Source: Psychrobacillus sp042945595 (lineage in GTDB: Bacteria; Bacillota; Bacilli; Bacillales_A; Planococcaceae). Taken from it: a DNA stretch of 64,000 nt. The DNA lies in contig NZ_CP168493.1 in NCBI RefSeq assembly GCF_042945595.1, positions 992,001-1,056,000 of the forward strand. The letters are read 5' to 3'. Below the pieces are notes generated by a model. That model was not told the origin of the DNA. It was given only the letters and a program-made list of their open reading frames with translations, and ran no database searches. How positions within the stretch are numbered: position 1 is the stretch's first letter; each line of letters starts with the position of its first letter. Positions 35,294 to 45,465 of this stretch are shown in pieces. Both the position numbers and the translations under genes were made by a program.

Positions 35294-38200
35294 TTGTCAT
35301 TAAGAATTGTAAGCGGACGATCGGGAACGGGTAAAACAAAGTTTATGCAACAGGAGATAATTGATACTTTACAGGCGGCACCTATTGGCGATCCGCTATT
35401 TTATATTGTCCCTGACCAAATGTCATTCTCTAGTGAGTATACACTTGCAGCAGATTCAGGACTTGCGGGTTTAATACGGGCACAAGTAACGACATTTAAA
35501 CGATTAGCTTGGCGGGTATTGCAGGAAACAGGAGGCATTGCCAAAGAGGAAATTAGCGGATTTGGTTATCGGATGCTAATCCGAAGCTTACTAGAAGATA
35601 ATAAAGATCAATTCAAATTATTTAAAAGAGCAGCAACAAAACGAGGATTCACAGATCAAATTGAAGTACTTTTGAAGGAATTTAACCGATACTGTTTAGA
35701 TTATGAAACGATGTCCAATATACTAAATGATTTAGAAAATGTGCAAGCCCCAAAAACATTAAAGGATAAATCTGCTGATTTAGTCATGATGCTCGATTTG
35801 ATGGAGCAAAAGTTGGGAACGAGCTATATAGACGGAGAAGGGTATTTAACATTACTCGCACAAAAAATTAAAGACTCCTCGCTGCTCGAAACGACGGAAA
35901 TTTATATAGATGGATTCACTTCTTTTACAACTAGAGAGTTGGAAATAATTCAAGCATTAATGAAAAAAGTAAAACGTATTACGATAGCACTTCCAATGGA
36001 ATCGCTTGCGGATGCACTGGATGAGCAGTCCTTATTTTATCAACCTGCATCTACATGTAATAGGCTACTAGATATTGCAAACGAGGAAAAAGTAGAAGTA
36101 GAAGCGACCGTGCATCAAACAAAGCAAAGACGATTTGTTTCGAAAGAATTAGCGCATATGGAAGCAGACTTTGATCAGGTTCCATCGCGTGAGATTGGGA
36201 CAGAAGGTAAGCTTCAATTAACAGAAGCAGCAAATAGACGTGCGGAAGTTCACGCAGTTGCACGGAATATACGATCGCTTATGCAACAAAAGGATGTTCG
36301 TTATAAAGAAATGGCGATTTTACATCGAGAAGCGGAAGCTTACGAAGGACTAATCGAAACTATTTTTGCGCAATATGAGATTCCGGTGTTTATTAGCCAG
36401 AAAAAAACGATGTTACATCATCCGCTAATCGAGTTAAGTCGTTCTGTATTGGAAATCATTCGCACTGATTGGAAGTATGAGCCGACTTTCCGGGCAATTA
36501 AAACGGATTTGTTTTTCCCACTAAATGCTTCCAAGAGGGCCTGGAGAGAAAGGGCGGATCGATTAGAAAATTTTGTTCTGTCCTTCGGTATATACGGAGA
36601 CAGATGGTTCGATGACCGTCGCTGGATATATAAAAAATACCGTGGCCTTGAATTTTATTCGAAAGTTCAAACGGATGAAGAGTTAAGTATTCAAGCGGAT
36701 ATTCATACAGTTAGAGATTTAGTAGTGACTCCCTTAAAAACGCTGGCAGAAAAGCTAGAAGGAAGTAAGACGGGAATTGAAATTGCTACAGCCTTATTTA
36801 CATTTATGGACACATTGCAAGTTTACGATAAGTTGCAAGTCTTAAAGGAAACAGAAGAGGAAGAAGGGCAATTATTACTTGCAACTGAACATGAGCAAGC
36901 ATGGAATGAATGGATCAATGTACTAGATCAATTCGTTTTAATGTTTGGGGAAAAAGATATGACACTCGAAGAAGCTTCGAAAATTTTAGAAGAAGGATAT
37001 GACCAGTTAACCTTTTCTCGAATTCCACCGACAGTCGATCAAGTAGTTGTCGCAAATTTAGATATCGCAAGAATTTCGGATATAAAGGCTGTTTTTGTTC
37101 TTGGGGTAAATGACGGTGTATATCCAAAAAGAATGGATCATGAAGGGCTACTCTCGGACACAGAACGCGAATGGTTCGCTCAAATTGGCTTTGAGTTAGC
37201 TCCTACCTCCAAAATGCGTTTGCTTGATGAAAACTATTTAGTATATAAAGCATTCACTGCTGCATCCGAATATTTATATGTGTCTTATCCAATTGCAGAT
37301 AGTGAAGGGAAAGCAATGCTTCCTTCGATGTATATAAAAAAACTTCAGCAAATGGTAGGAAATGTCCAAGTCAATATTGCAGTAATGGATCCGAGCGATT
37401 CCACAGAGACTGTTTTTGATTTATCCACCATTAGTCACCCCAGAACTACATTACCCTATGTCGTTATGCAACTAAGGGAAGCGCTGGAGACAGGAGAACT
37501 TTCGGAAGTTTGGCAATCCGTTTATCGCTATTATATGGATGATCCTTATTGGTCAAAATTATTGAATAGGATTGTAAAGCCACTTATTCATGGCAATAAA
37601 ACCGAAAGACTTACGCAGAATATGACATCTGCTCTTTACGGTGAAACGATGATCTCTAGCGTATCACGCGTAGAAAAATATTATAGTTGTCCCTTTGCTC
37701 ATTTTGCCGCCTACGGTTTAAAGTTAGAGGAACGTTCAGAATATCGTTTGGAAGCACCTGCAATGGGTGATTTATTTCATGCTGCATTAAAATGGATTTC
37801 GGATGAAACCAATCGATTAAATCTAATATGGGGCGAGCTTTCGAAAGCGCAGTGTATGCAGCTTGCAAAACAAGCAGTCGATCATATTGTGCCAATCTTT
37901 GTCCACCAGTTATTGTTAAGTACGAATCGCTATCGTTATATCCAACGAAAACTAGAACAAATTGTCGCTTCTACACTCATTGCATTAAGTAAACATTCCA
38001 ATGTCTCTGGTTTCATTCCAATTGCAGTGGAAGCAGGATTTGGTCCTGGTGAAGCTTTACCCGCTTTAGAAATTGGCCTTAAGCATCACAGAATAATGCA
38101 GTTGCGTGGAAGAATTGACCGAGTAGATGCTGCAAATGTGAACGGAAATATGTTTGTACGAATCGTGGATTATAAATCTTCTAAAAAAGGCATTGATTTG

Positions 38201-38788
38201 AACGAAGTGTATCACGGTTTATCCCTGCAAATGTTAACATATTTAGATGTCGCGATAGAAAATGCGCCAATTTGGTTACAGGAAGAAGCACAGCCTGCAG
38301 GTGTTTTATATGTACATTTGCATAATCCTTTTATTCAATCGAAAAAAGAAATGGCAGAAGCAGAGTTAGAAGATGCTATTTATAAATCGTACAAAATGAA
38401 CGGATTGTTACTCGATGAACCAGAAGTCATTATGGAAATGGATGAACAAATAGAAGGTTTTTCCAAAGTAATTCCTGTACGAATGAATAAAGATGGAAAT
38501 CTATCTAAATCCTCATCGAAAGTAGTGGACCAAGGAGATATGAAACTGCTCCAATCATTCGTACGAAAAAAACATGAACAGGCTGGAAATGGGATGAATG
38601 CAGGAGACACTCGTGTTTATCCATATCGTTTAAAAGACAAAATGCCTTGTACGTATTGTTCGTATCGCAGTGTATGTCAGTTTGATCCACAAAATCCTGA
38701 CCAACCAATACGTCAATTGAAAGCAGAACAACCAGAAATAGTGACGGAAAAAATTCGAGGGGAGATGGGTACAAGTGAACATTCCTAA
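35294..38788 (+). CDS. addB: ATP-dependent helicase/deoxyribonuclease subunit B
   Basis: One half of AddAB, which resects double-strand breaks for recombination. 1164 residues. Walker A GRSGTGKTK near residue 10, inactivated-helicase-like body, RecB-type nuclease core with VDYKSSKKG near 960, and an iron-sulfur cluster with one Cys in YSCPFAH (about 797) and three in CTYCSYRSVC near the end. TTG at 35294 has AGGTG ahead and gives the family-typical MSLRIVSGRSG; the frame is open 19 codons further up without a ribosome site. Overlaps addA by 14 bases. Confidence 0.96.
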   Translation: MSLRIVSGRSGTGKTKFMQQEIIDTLQAAPIGDPLFYIVPDQMSFSSEYTLAADSGLAGLIRAQVTTFKRLAWRVLQETGGIAKEEISGFGYRMLIRSLLEDNKDQFKLFKRAATKRGFTDQIEVLLKEFNRYCLDYETMSNILNDLENVQAPKTLKDKSADLVMMLDLMEQKLGTSYIDGEGYLTLLAQKIKDSSLLETTEIYIDGFTSFTTRELEIIQALMKKVKRITIALPMESLADALDEQSLFYQPASTCNRLLDIANEEKVEVEATVHQTKQRRFVSKELAHMEADFDQVPSREIGTEGKLQLTEAANRRAEVHAVARNIRSLMQQKDVRYKEMAILHREAEAYEGLIETIFAQYEIPVFISQKKTMLHHPLIELSRSVLEIIRTDWKYEPTFRAIKTDLFFPLNASKRAWRERADRLENFVLSFGIYGDRWFDDRRWIYKKYRGLEFYSKVQTDEELSIQADIHTVRDLVVTPLKTLAEKLEGSKTGIEIATALFTFMDTLQVYDKLQVLKETEEEEGQLLLATEHEQAWNEWINVLDQFVLMFGEKDMTLEEASKILEEGYDQLTFSRIPPTVDQVVVANLDIARISDIKAVFVLGVNDGVYPKRMDHEGLLSDTEREWFAQIGFELAPTSKMRLLDENYLVYKAFTAASEYLYVSYPIADSEGKAMLPSMYIKKLQQMVGNVQVNIAVMDPSDSTETVFDLSTISHPRTTLPYVVMQLREALETGELSEVWQSVYRYYMDDPYWSKLLNRIVKPLIHGNKTERLTQNMTSALYGETMISSVSRVEKYYSCPFAHFAAYGLKLEERSEYRLEAPAMGDLFHAALKWISDETNRLNLIWGELSKAQCMQLAKQAVDHIVPIFVHQLLLSTNRYRYIQRKLEQIVASTLIALSKHSNVSGFIPIAVEAGFGPGEALPALEIGLKHHRIMQLRGRIDRVDAANVNGNMFVRIVDYKSSKKGIDLNEVYHGLSLQMLTYLDVAIENAPIWLQEEAQPAGVLYVHLHNPFIQSKKEMAEAELEDAIYKSYKMNGLLLDEPEVIMEMDEQIEGFSKVIPVRMNKDGNLSKSSSKVVDQGDMKLLQSFVRKKHEQAGNGMNAGDTRVYPYRLKDKMPCTYCSYRSVCQFDPQNPDQPIRQLKAEQPEIVTEKIRGEMGTSEHS

Positions 38789-41700
38789 TATGCCAGAAGA
38801 TTTAACATGGACTCCTGCACAGTGGAAGGCTATTTGGGCTAGTGGTTCAGATGTGCTTGTTTCTGCAGCAGCTGGCTCTGGTAAAACAGCCGTTTTAATC
38901 GATCGATTGATTCAAAAAGTAATTGCAAAAGATAATCCGATAAACGTCGACGAACTACTCGTTGTAACGTTTACAAATGCGTCGGCTGCTGAAATGCGTC
39001 ACCGAATGGGAGAAGCACTGGAGAAAGCAATTGCGATGGATCCCTCATCTGCTCATCTACGTAAGCAGTTAAGTCTGTTAAATAAAGCTCAAATTTCTAC
39101 GCTCCATTCATTTTGTTTAAATATCGTCCGCCAGTACGCTTATATGTTGACGATAGATCCGGGATTCCGAATCGCAAATGAAACCGAAGCTGCATTAATG
39201 CGAGATGATATTTTAGCAGAAGTATTAGAAGAAGCTTATCATGTAGAAAACCCAGAACCAATGTATCGACTTTCGGATAGTTTTACATCTGACCGTGATG
39301 ACCAGTCGATTGAGACGATGATTGAAAAATTATATACGTATGCACGGGTGCATCCAGAACCAAAGAAATGGTTACTTGCAATTCCAGAAGCATATAATTT
39401 AAGCGAAGATGCTTCGATTGATAGTCTTTCATTTATTGGTCCATTGAAGCTGTCGATTGTTCATCAGTTAGAAGAAGCGATTGCGGTGACGGAAGAAATT
39501 CGTAAGATAACGAATCTTCCGAATGGACCATCCCCCCTAGCAGAAACAGCGATGAAGGACCAACTCATGATGCAAGAAGCGGTTTCGTTGATGAAAAATG
39601 AATCTTGGCGAGATGTGTTTCATTTTTTTCAAAGCTTGTCATGGGGAAAAGCTGCGACCATCAAAAAAGATTCCTGTGACGAAACACTGAAAAAACAAGC
39701 GACAGACAAACGAACGAAAGTAAAAAAAATTATCAACGAGTTAAAAGAGAACTTTTTCACGAGAACGCCCGAACGATTATTAGAGGAAATGAGACTGATG
39801 GCCCCGCAACTCAAAACATTAGTCGATTTAGCCATTACGTATGGAGAGAGATATTCTGCTGCTAAAAACGATAAAGGACTGGTCGACTTTTCCGATTTAG
39901 AGCATTATGCACTGGAAATACTAAGTGTCAGTGAAGAAAATGGAGAATTAAGTCCCTCTGAAATCGCAAAAGAGTATCAAGCTCGTTTCAAAGAAGTATT
40001 AGTAGATGAATACCAAGATACAAATAGACTGCAAGAAACTATTTTGCAATTCGTTAAAAGTGGGGACGAGCAGACGGGCAATATGTTCATGGTTGGTGAT
40101 GTGAAACAATCCATTTATCGTTTTCGTTTAGCAGAACCGATGCTATTTTTAGGAAAGTATCTTCTATTTAACGAAATGCCCATTGACTCGGGTGTGAAAA
40201 TTGATTTAAACGCAAACTTTAGAAGTCGTAAAGAAGTGTTACATGCTACGAATTATATTTTCCAGCAAATCATGGGAGAAAGTGTAGGGGAAATAAATTA
40301 CGATGATGCTGCCTCGTTAAAACCCCAAGCACCCTATGACGAAAGTGAAGCAACTGTTGAACTAGCACTTTTATATGAAGTAGAGGACGGTAGTGCGGAA
40401 GATTCGGAAGATGAAGTTGTAATCGCAGAAGAAGAGTTAAAAAAATCGCAAGCAGAAGCTCGTTATATCATTTCGAAAATTAAAGAAATGATGGAGACAG
40501 GAGCAACTGTTTACGATCCGTGGAAAAAAACAACACGTCCTATTCAATATAGTGATATTGTCATCTTAATGCGCTCCATGACTTGGTCTCAAGAAGTAAC
40601 TGATCAATTTAAAGAAGCGGGAATTCCATTATATGCCGAGTTATCGAAAGGTTATTTTGAAGCAATTGAAGTACTTATTATGCTCCATACTCTTCGGACA
40701 ATTGATAACCCTTACCAAGATATTTCGTTAGCTGCTGTTCTGCGTTCGCCTTTCGTTGGATTAACAGAGTCGGAATTGGCACTTATTCGTTTAGCTGCTC
40801 CGAAAGATCCATTTTATGACGCATTAAAATTATATATTGCTACTGGAAGAGGCGGGATGTCAGCGGAAACGGAAGAAAAACTGCAACGTTTTGTCCTGCA
40901 GTTTGAAGATTGGCGAAATCTAAGTAGAAGAGGTTCACTTGCGGATTTGATTTGGCGAATTTATTTGGATACGAATTATTATGAAATGGTAGGATCTATG
41001 CCTAACGGGAAGCAGCGCCAAGCTAACTTACGTATTTTACATGACCGTGCAGTAGATTATGAGAAGACTTCTTTTAGAGGGCTATTTCGCTTTTTACGTT
41101 TCATCGATCGTATGCGAAAACGTGGAGATGATTTGGGAGCCGCACGCGCCATTAGTGAAAAAGAAAATGTTGTGCGTTTGATGACGATTCACTCTTCGAA
41201 AGGATTGGAATTTCCTATCGTTTTTCTTGGAGGAATGGGACGACCATTTAACCAAATGGACTTTAACGAAGCATATTTATTTGATCAGTCGTTCGGACTT
41301 GCAGTAAAAGCAATCGACCCGGACAAACGCATTTCCTTTACTTCCTTGCCATTCTTGGCGATGAAAGAAAAGAAGCAAATGGAGCTAAAAGCTGAAGAAA
41401 TGCGTGTTTTATATGTTGCGATGACTAGAGCGAAAGAGCATTTAATCCTTACCGCTTCTATAAAAGATTTAGCTAAGACACTCACGAAATGGGAAGATGC
41501 TCAATCTGTTTTAGCAGATGAAATGTTACCTGGATATATGCGTGCAAAAGCAAAAAGTTATTTAGATTGGATTGGTCCGGCAATCGCGAGACATGCGGAC
41601 TACAAACAAATAGCAAATGTAATAGAAGCGAATGTCGTGGAAAGTGAGTCTAAGTGGAAAATTGTTGCAACATGTATAGACGAGTTGAAACTGCGTAAGG

Positions 41701-42476
41701 AAGTAGAAGTAACAGAAAAAAGACCATTGGATGCATTATTAGTGAGAGATACCTTTCCTTCTTTACCAACCATAAAAGCTCGTTTTGATACTCCATATCC
41801 TTTTGAACTTTCGACACATAAACGCTCGAAACAAGCCGTTAGTGAAATAAAGAAAATACAGCAATTAGAGGCTAGTGAAGATCAAGATTATTTCCAAATG
41901 GGTAATACCGCGAAGAAAATGCCTTCAATTGCAACGCGGCCTTTTTTCCTTCAACAAGTAAAACTAACAGGAGCAGAGGCTGGAACAGCAGTTCATGCAT
42001 TTATGCAAAATGTTGATCTAAGTGAAATAAAAACGGTCGAGCAAGTAGAAAATTTTGCGGAAACGCTTGTCCAACGAGAAATATTAACAAAAGCAGAACA
42101 AAAGGCAATTGATCCGAAGAAAATGGTTCCATTCTTTCATTCTGAAATAGCAGAGCGACTAAAAAAAGCGCCACAACTAATGCGAGAGTTTCCGTTCACT
42201 TACTCTTTAAAAGATGAAGATGGTGATAGCCAAATAATTCAAGGGGTAGTGGACTGCTTGTTTTTAGAAGAGGACGGGCGATGGGTATTACTTGATTATA
42301 AGACCGACCGTGTGCAACATTTAGTAGCAAATGAAACTCATTTAATAGAAGAGATGAAAAAACGATACAATATCCAACTATCGCTTTATGCACAAGCAAT
42401 CGAAGCTATTATGAAAGTCGAGATAAAAGAGAAAGTACTTTATTTATTTGATATAGACAAAACGGTTACATTCTAG
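38775..42476 (+). CDS. addA: ATP-dependent helicase/nuclease subunit A
   Basis: 3'-5' motor and nuclease of AddAB. 1233 residues: UvrD/Rep-type helicase with Walker A SAAAGSGKTAVL near 31, VDEYQDTNRLQ (Walker B) near 410, GDVKQSIYRFR, LMTIHSSKGLEFP and VAMTRAKEHL, then a C-terminal RecB-family nuclease with VDCLFLEEDG and LLDYKTDR near 1175. GTG start inside the end of addB. The next gene (DUF418) begins 11 bases on. Confidence 0.97.
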   Translation: MNIPNMPEDLTWTPAQWKAIWASGSDVLVSAAAGSGKTAVLIDRLIQKVIAKDNPINVDELLVVTFTNASAAEMRHRMGEALEKAIAMDPSSAHLRKQLSLLNKAQISTLHSFCLNIVRQYAYMLTIDPGFRIANETEAALMRDDILAEVLEEAYHVENPEPMYRLSDSFTSDRDDQSIETMIEKLYTYARVHPEPKKWLLAIPEAYNLSEDASIDSLSFIGPLKLSIVHQLEEAIAVTEEIRKITNLPNGPSPLAETAMKDQLMMQEAVSLMKNESWRDVFHFFQSLSWGKAATIKKDSCDETLKKQATDKRTKVKKIINELKENFFTRTPERLLEEMRLMAPQLKTLVDLAITYGERYSAAKNDKGLVDFSDLEHYALEILSVSEENGELSPSEIAKEYQARFKEVLVDEYQDTNRLQETILQFVKSGDEQTGNMFMVGDVKQSIYRFRLAEPMLFLGKYLLFNEMPIDSGVKIDLNANFRSRKEVLHATNYIFQQIMGESVGEINYDDAASLKPQAPYDESEATVELALLYEVEDGSAEDSEDEVVIAEEELKKSQAEARYIISKIKEMMETGATVYDPWKKTTRPIQYSDIVILMRSMTWSQEVTDQFKEAGIPLYAELSKGYFEAIEVLIMLHTLRTIDNPYQDISLAAVLRSPFVGLTESELALIRLAAPKDPFYDALKLYIATGRGGMSAETEEKLQRFVLQFEDWRNLSRRGSLADLIWRIYLDTNYYEMVGSMPNGKQRQANLRILHDRAVDYEKTSFRGLFRFLRFIDRMRKRGDDLGAARAISEKENVVRLMTIHSSKGLEFPIVFLGGMGRPFNQMDFNEAYLFDQSFGLAVKAIDPDKRISFTSLPFLAMKEKKQMELKAEEMRVLYVAMTRAKEHLILTASIKDLAKTLTKWEDAQSVLADEMLPGYMRAKAKSYLDWIGPAIARHADYKQIANVIEANVVESESKWKIVATCIDELKLRKEVEVTEKRPLDALLVRDTFPSLPTIKARFDTPYPFELSTHKRSKQAVSEIKKIQQLEASEDQDYFQMGNTAKKMPSIATRPFFLQQVKLTGAEAGTAVHAFMQNVDLSEIKTVEQVENFAETLVQREILTKAEQKAIDPKKMVPFFHSEIAERLKKAPQLMREFPFTYSLKDEDGDSQIIQGVVDCLFLEEDGRWVLLDYKTDRVQHLVANETHLIEEMKKRYNIQLSLYAQAIEAIMKVEIKEKVLYLFDIDKTVTF

Positions 42477-42487
42477 GAGGAAAAAAA

Positions 42488-43684
42488 TTGTTGATTCGTC
42501 CAACAGAGGTGAAAGAACGAGTAATTTCGATTGATGTGATGAGAGGCTTTGCGCTTTTAGGTATTTTTATCGTCAATATGCTGTTTTTTCATTCTCCGTA
42601 TATTTATTTTAATCCGTATACATGGTTTCACTTTCCAGGTGATCATGAAACGTTTATGTTGATTGATATCTTCATACAAGGCAGTGTATATCCGTTATTT
42701 GCGATGTTATTTGGATACGGACTTTCCATGCAGTTTATGAAAACAAAGGAGAGAGGTACTTCCTTTGCGAAGTTAGCGGTACGAAGATTGTCAGTACTTC
42801 TTTTAATTGGATGCATTCATGCGTTTCTAATTTGGTCGGGGGATATTCTAATCACGTATGCACTTGCAGGTTTTGTTCTGTTAGTCCTGATTCGTTTAAA
42901 GCCAATTTGGTTGTTTTTTATCAGTGCGGTTTTATTTTTACTTCCGAATGGAGTATTTCATGGATTAATGTACTTGATAGCAAGAGCCAATCCAAATAGT
43001 GTCATCATTTATACTGGTATCCAAGAAATTGAATCTTCCGTTATGGCTTTTTCTGAAGGTTCATGGGTCGACATTTTTTGGCAACGCTTAGAAGATTGGT
43101 TAACAATGACCCAAAATGGAGCAGTTATTATCGTCATGTTATTTACAATTGTTCCGTTTTTATTATTAGGAGCAGCAGCTGCAAAGCTAAAGTTAATCGA
43201 ACGAACACGCGAATTAAAAGTATTTTGGATTGTCACGACTATCATTACGCTAATCGGTGGAACTGCTATTAAATGGATTCCTTACTTAACCGAAGCAAAT
43301 ATGTTCACCGTTTCAGTCCAGGATACTTTTGGTGGACCTTTACAAGCAATCGCCTACGCGGGAATCATTGCCCTGATTTGTACTATACCTGTTATGCAAA
43401 AACTACTTTCTCCTTTTGCGAAAGCAGGACGTATGTCGATGACTATCTATCTGATGCAATCGATTATCGCTACTACCATTTTCTATTCATACGGATTTGG
43501 TTTATATGGGAAGGTAGATATTCAAACAGGAACTTGGATGGCCGTCGGTATATATGTATTCCAGCTTGTATTTGCAGAAATATGGTTTATGAAATTCAAG
43601 CAAGGCCCTGTCGAGGCATTGTGGAGAAAACTGACTTATCCAAATAGTTTGTCGAAAATAGGTGAAAAGAAAGTCAATTTGTAA
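42488..43684 (+). CDS. DUF418-domain membrane protein
   Basis: 398 residues with about ten membrane helices. Starts with the family pattern RVISIDVMRGFALLGIFIVNM, followed by the histidine-bearing first loop, and ends with the DUF418 region (GRMSMTIYLMQSIIATTIFYSYGFGLYG). These proteins resemble acyltransferase-3 or heparan-alpha-glucosaminide acetyltransferase-like transporters; function unknown. TTG start with AGGAGG right behind addA suggests read-through from addBA. Confidence 0.88.
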   Translation: MLIRPTEVKERVISIDVMRGFALLGIFIVNMLFFHSPYIYFNPYTWFHFPGDHETFMLIDIFIQGSVYPLFAMLFGYGLSMQFMKTKERGTSFAKLAVRRLSVLLLIGCIHAFLIWSGDILITYALAGFVLLVLIRLKPIWLFFISAVLFLLPNGVFHGLMYLIARANPNSVIIYTGIQEIESSVMAFSEGSWVDIFWQRLEDWLTMTQNGAVIIVMLFTIVPFLLLGAAAAKLKLIERTRELKVFWIVTTIITLIGGTAIKWIPYLTEANMFTVSVQDTFGGPLQAIAYAGIIALICTIPVMQKLLSPFAKAGRMSMTIYLMQSIIATTIFYSYGFGLYGKVDIQTGTWMAVGIYVFQLVFAEIWFMKFKQGPVEALWRKLTYPNSLSKIGEKKVNL

Positions 43685-43730
43685 TACACTAAGAATAGGA
43701 GTCAAAACAATTTGAAGGAGTGTCGACACG

Positions 43731-44627
43731 ATGAAATTATTATCATACCGATTAAATGATGGAATGTACTTCGGACCAAAAGTAAAAAAAGAAGAAGCAG
43801 TTTGGGATGTACTAAGTATTCAAGAGACCCTTCAAGTGTTGCCGAGTTTTCCAAAGACAATTATCGAAGGTGTTAGTTTAGATATTGACTTCATAGAACA
43901 AATTCGAAAACTTGTCGAAGCAGCTTTAAAAACTGAAAATCCAAATAGTTTTAAACATTTATTTACGGAAATCGAATGGTTATCACCAATTCCACGGACT
44001 CCTAAAAATATTATGGCCGTTGGTAAAAATTATGCTGAACATGCGAAAGAAATGGGTGGAGATTCTAATGCTTTTGTTGTTTTCACAAAGGCATCAACAG
44101 CTATTGCTGCAGACGAACAAACGCTTTCCGTGCATGCCAATAAAACCTCTTCTTATGATTATGAAGGTGAGCTTGCCATCGTAATAGGTAAAAAAGGAAA
44201 AGATATTCCAACTAAACTTGCATATGATTATATATTTGGATATACAATCGCCAATGATTTATCAGCTCGTGATATACAAGATAAACATCAACAGTATTTC
44301 CTAGGAAAAAGCTTAGATGGCTCATGTCCACTAGGACCGTATGTAGTAACAAAGGAAGAAATTCCAAATCCACAAGAGTTGACAATTGTGACAAAAGTGA
44401 ACGGTGAAATTCGTCAAAATGGGAAAACTTCGGATATGACCTTTTCAGTTGAGCAAATTATTTCTAACATTTCTAAAATAGTTACATTAGAGCCAGGTGA
44501 CGTCATTTTAACCGGATCTCCAGCAGGGGTTGGAAAAGGATTTAATCCTCCTAGATTCTTGAAATCAGGCGATATTGTGAAGATTTCAATTGAAGGAATT
44601 GGTACTCTAGTGAACAAATTCGAGTAA
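43731..44627 (+). CDS. yisK: fumarylacetoacetate hydrolase family protein
   Basis: 298 residues; C-terminal FAH fold with GKNYAEHAKEMGG near 98, the metal-binding acidic cluster DYEGELAIVIGKKG, NDLSARDIQ and LTGSPAGVGKGF. Such proteins act as acylpyruvate hydrolases or oxaloacetate decarboxylases/tautomerases. B. subtilis YisK lies near addAB and next to yisL, the same order as here, and has been linked to Mbl-dependent cell shape. AAGGAGTG ribosome site. Confidence 0.88.
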   Translation: MKLLSYRLNDGMYFGPKVKKEEAVWDVLSIQETLQVLPSFPKTIIEGVSLDIDFIEQIRKLVEAALKTENPNSFKHLFTEIEWLSPIPRTPKNIMAVGKNYAEHAKEMGGDSNAFVVFTKASTAIAADEQTLSVHANKTSSYDYEGELAIVIGKKGKDIPTKLAYDYIFGYTIANDLSARDIQDKHQQYFLGKSLDGSCPLGPYVVTKEEIPNPQELTIVTKVNGEIRQNGKTSDMTFSVEQIISNISKIVTLEPGDVILTGSPAGVGKGFNPPRFLKSGDIVKISIEGIGTLVNKFE

Positions 44628-44683
44628 AATACTAGCTGAAATGGTAAGATAGATATGTAAAGTAAACGATTGAGGTGAAATAA

Positions 44684-45046
44684 ATGGACTTTTTAGCAAG
44701 GACAGATTTACACATTACAACATGGGTAATCGCAATCATTTTGTTTTTTGTAGCTTTAGCAATGGCTAATCCAAAAGTAATTCACATGATTCTACGCGTA
44801 TTTTATATTTTGGTAATTGTTACAGGTGTTGCATTATTCATTAAAGGGATGGACTTTGGCCAAGGAATGCTTTACGGCTTTAAGCTTTTAGCTGGAATCC
44901 TTGTTATAGGTATGATGGAAATGTCATTAGTGAAAAAGAAAAAAGGAAAACCTTTTACATTGTTTGTTGTACTGTTTTTTGTTTTCTTCTTAATCGCTCT
45001 ATTCCTAGGATTCAAATTACCAATGGGCATTCATTTCTTAGCGTAA
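44684..45046 (+). CDS. yisL: YisL-family membrane protein (DUF1516)
   Basis: 120 residues, four membrane helices. The start DLHITTWVIAIILFFVALA and middle HMILRVFYILVIVTGVALF resemble B. subtilis YisL. Follows yisK with a 56-base gap and a GAGGTG ribosome site. No known function. Confidence 0.88.
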   Translation: MDFLARTDLHITTWVIAIILFFVALAMANPKVIHMILRVFYILVIVTGVALFIKGMDFGQGMLYGFKLLAGILVIGMMEMSLVKKKKGKPFTLFVVLFFVFFLIALFLGFKLPMGIHFLA

Positions 45047-45049
45047 AAA

Positions 45050-45080
45050 TAAAAAGCGGCTCCGTCCGCTTTTTATTTTT
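45050..45080 (+). terminator. terminator of yisL, part of a repeat module
   Basis: AAAAAGCGG pairs with CCGCTTTTT around CTCCGT, followed by a T-rich run. The same hairpin arm is duplicated 56 bp downstream as part of the repeat at 45056-45164. Confidence 0.75.
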
Positions 45081-45164
45081 ATGCGACGAGCTTGCGCAGG
45101 AGCACACGTTCTTGGCTCCGTCCGCTTTTTATTAATATTCGACGAGCTTTGCGCAGGAGCACCA
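45056..45164. repeat. tandem pair of a 56-bp GC-rich module
   Basis: GGCTCCGTCCGCTTTTTATT starts at 45058 and again at 45114; each copy is followed by (G)CGACGAGCTT(T)GCGCAGGAGCAC. The latter word also occurs twice in the element between leuA and leuB (8742, 8882). Confidence 0.8.
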
Positions 45165-45254
45165 TAAATAAGGAGGGGCTTTCACCGATTTGGGAAAGCT
45201 CCTTTTCATTTTTTTAGCAAAAATAATGAATGAAAAAAAGCAGGGAGTGTGCAA

Positions 45255-45428
45255 ATGTTAGGTGTATCCTTACTCATATTCGTCCTAATATTGATGATTG
45301 TATTTGTTATTGCTTCATTATTCCTCTCGAAGCAACAAACAGCAAATTCTCCTATCAGAGATGAACTGGATGATTTACATAAAGATATCATTCAACAGCA
45401 TGATAATGAGGAAAAGCCACCAAAATAA
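45255..45428 (+). CDS. 57-residue single-pass membrane peptide
   Basis: ATG at 45255 with AGGGAGTG seven to eight bases ahead; 57 codons ending TAA at 45428. One membrane helix (about 3-24, all hydrophobic) followed by a charged cytosolic-type tail (SKQQTANSPIRDELDDLHKD, then acidic to the end). Clear start signal, coding-like third positions and a terminator overlapping its stop support a real gene. I do not recognise the family. Confidence 0.65.
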   Translation: MLGVSLLIFVLILMIVFVIASLFLSKQQTANSPIRDELDDLHKDIIQQHDNEEKPPK

Positions 45429-45445
45429 TTGGTGGCTTTTCCAAT
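45411..45445 (+). terminator. terminator overlapping the stop of the 57-aa gene
   Basis: GAAAAGCCACC (45411-45421) pairs exactly with GGTGGCTTTTC (45431-45441). The stop codon lies in the loop; the T run is short. Confidence 0.7.
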
Positions 45446-45465
45446 GCTGAATGAGAATACTGAAT

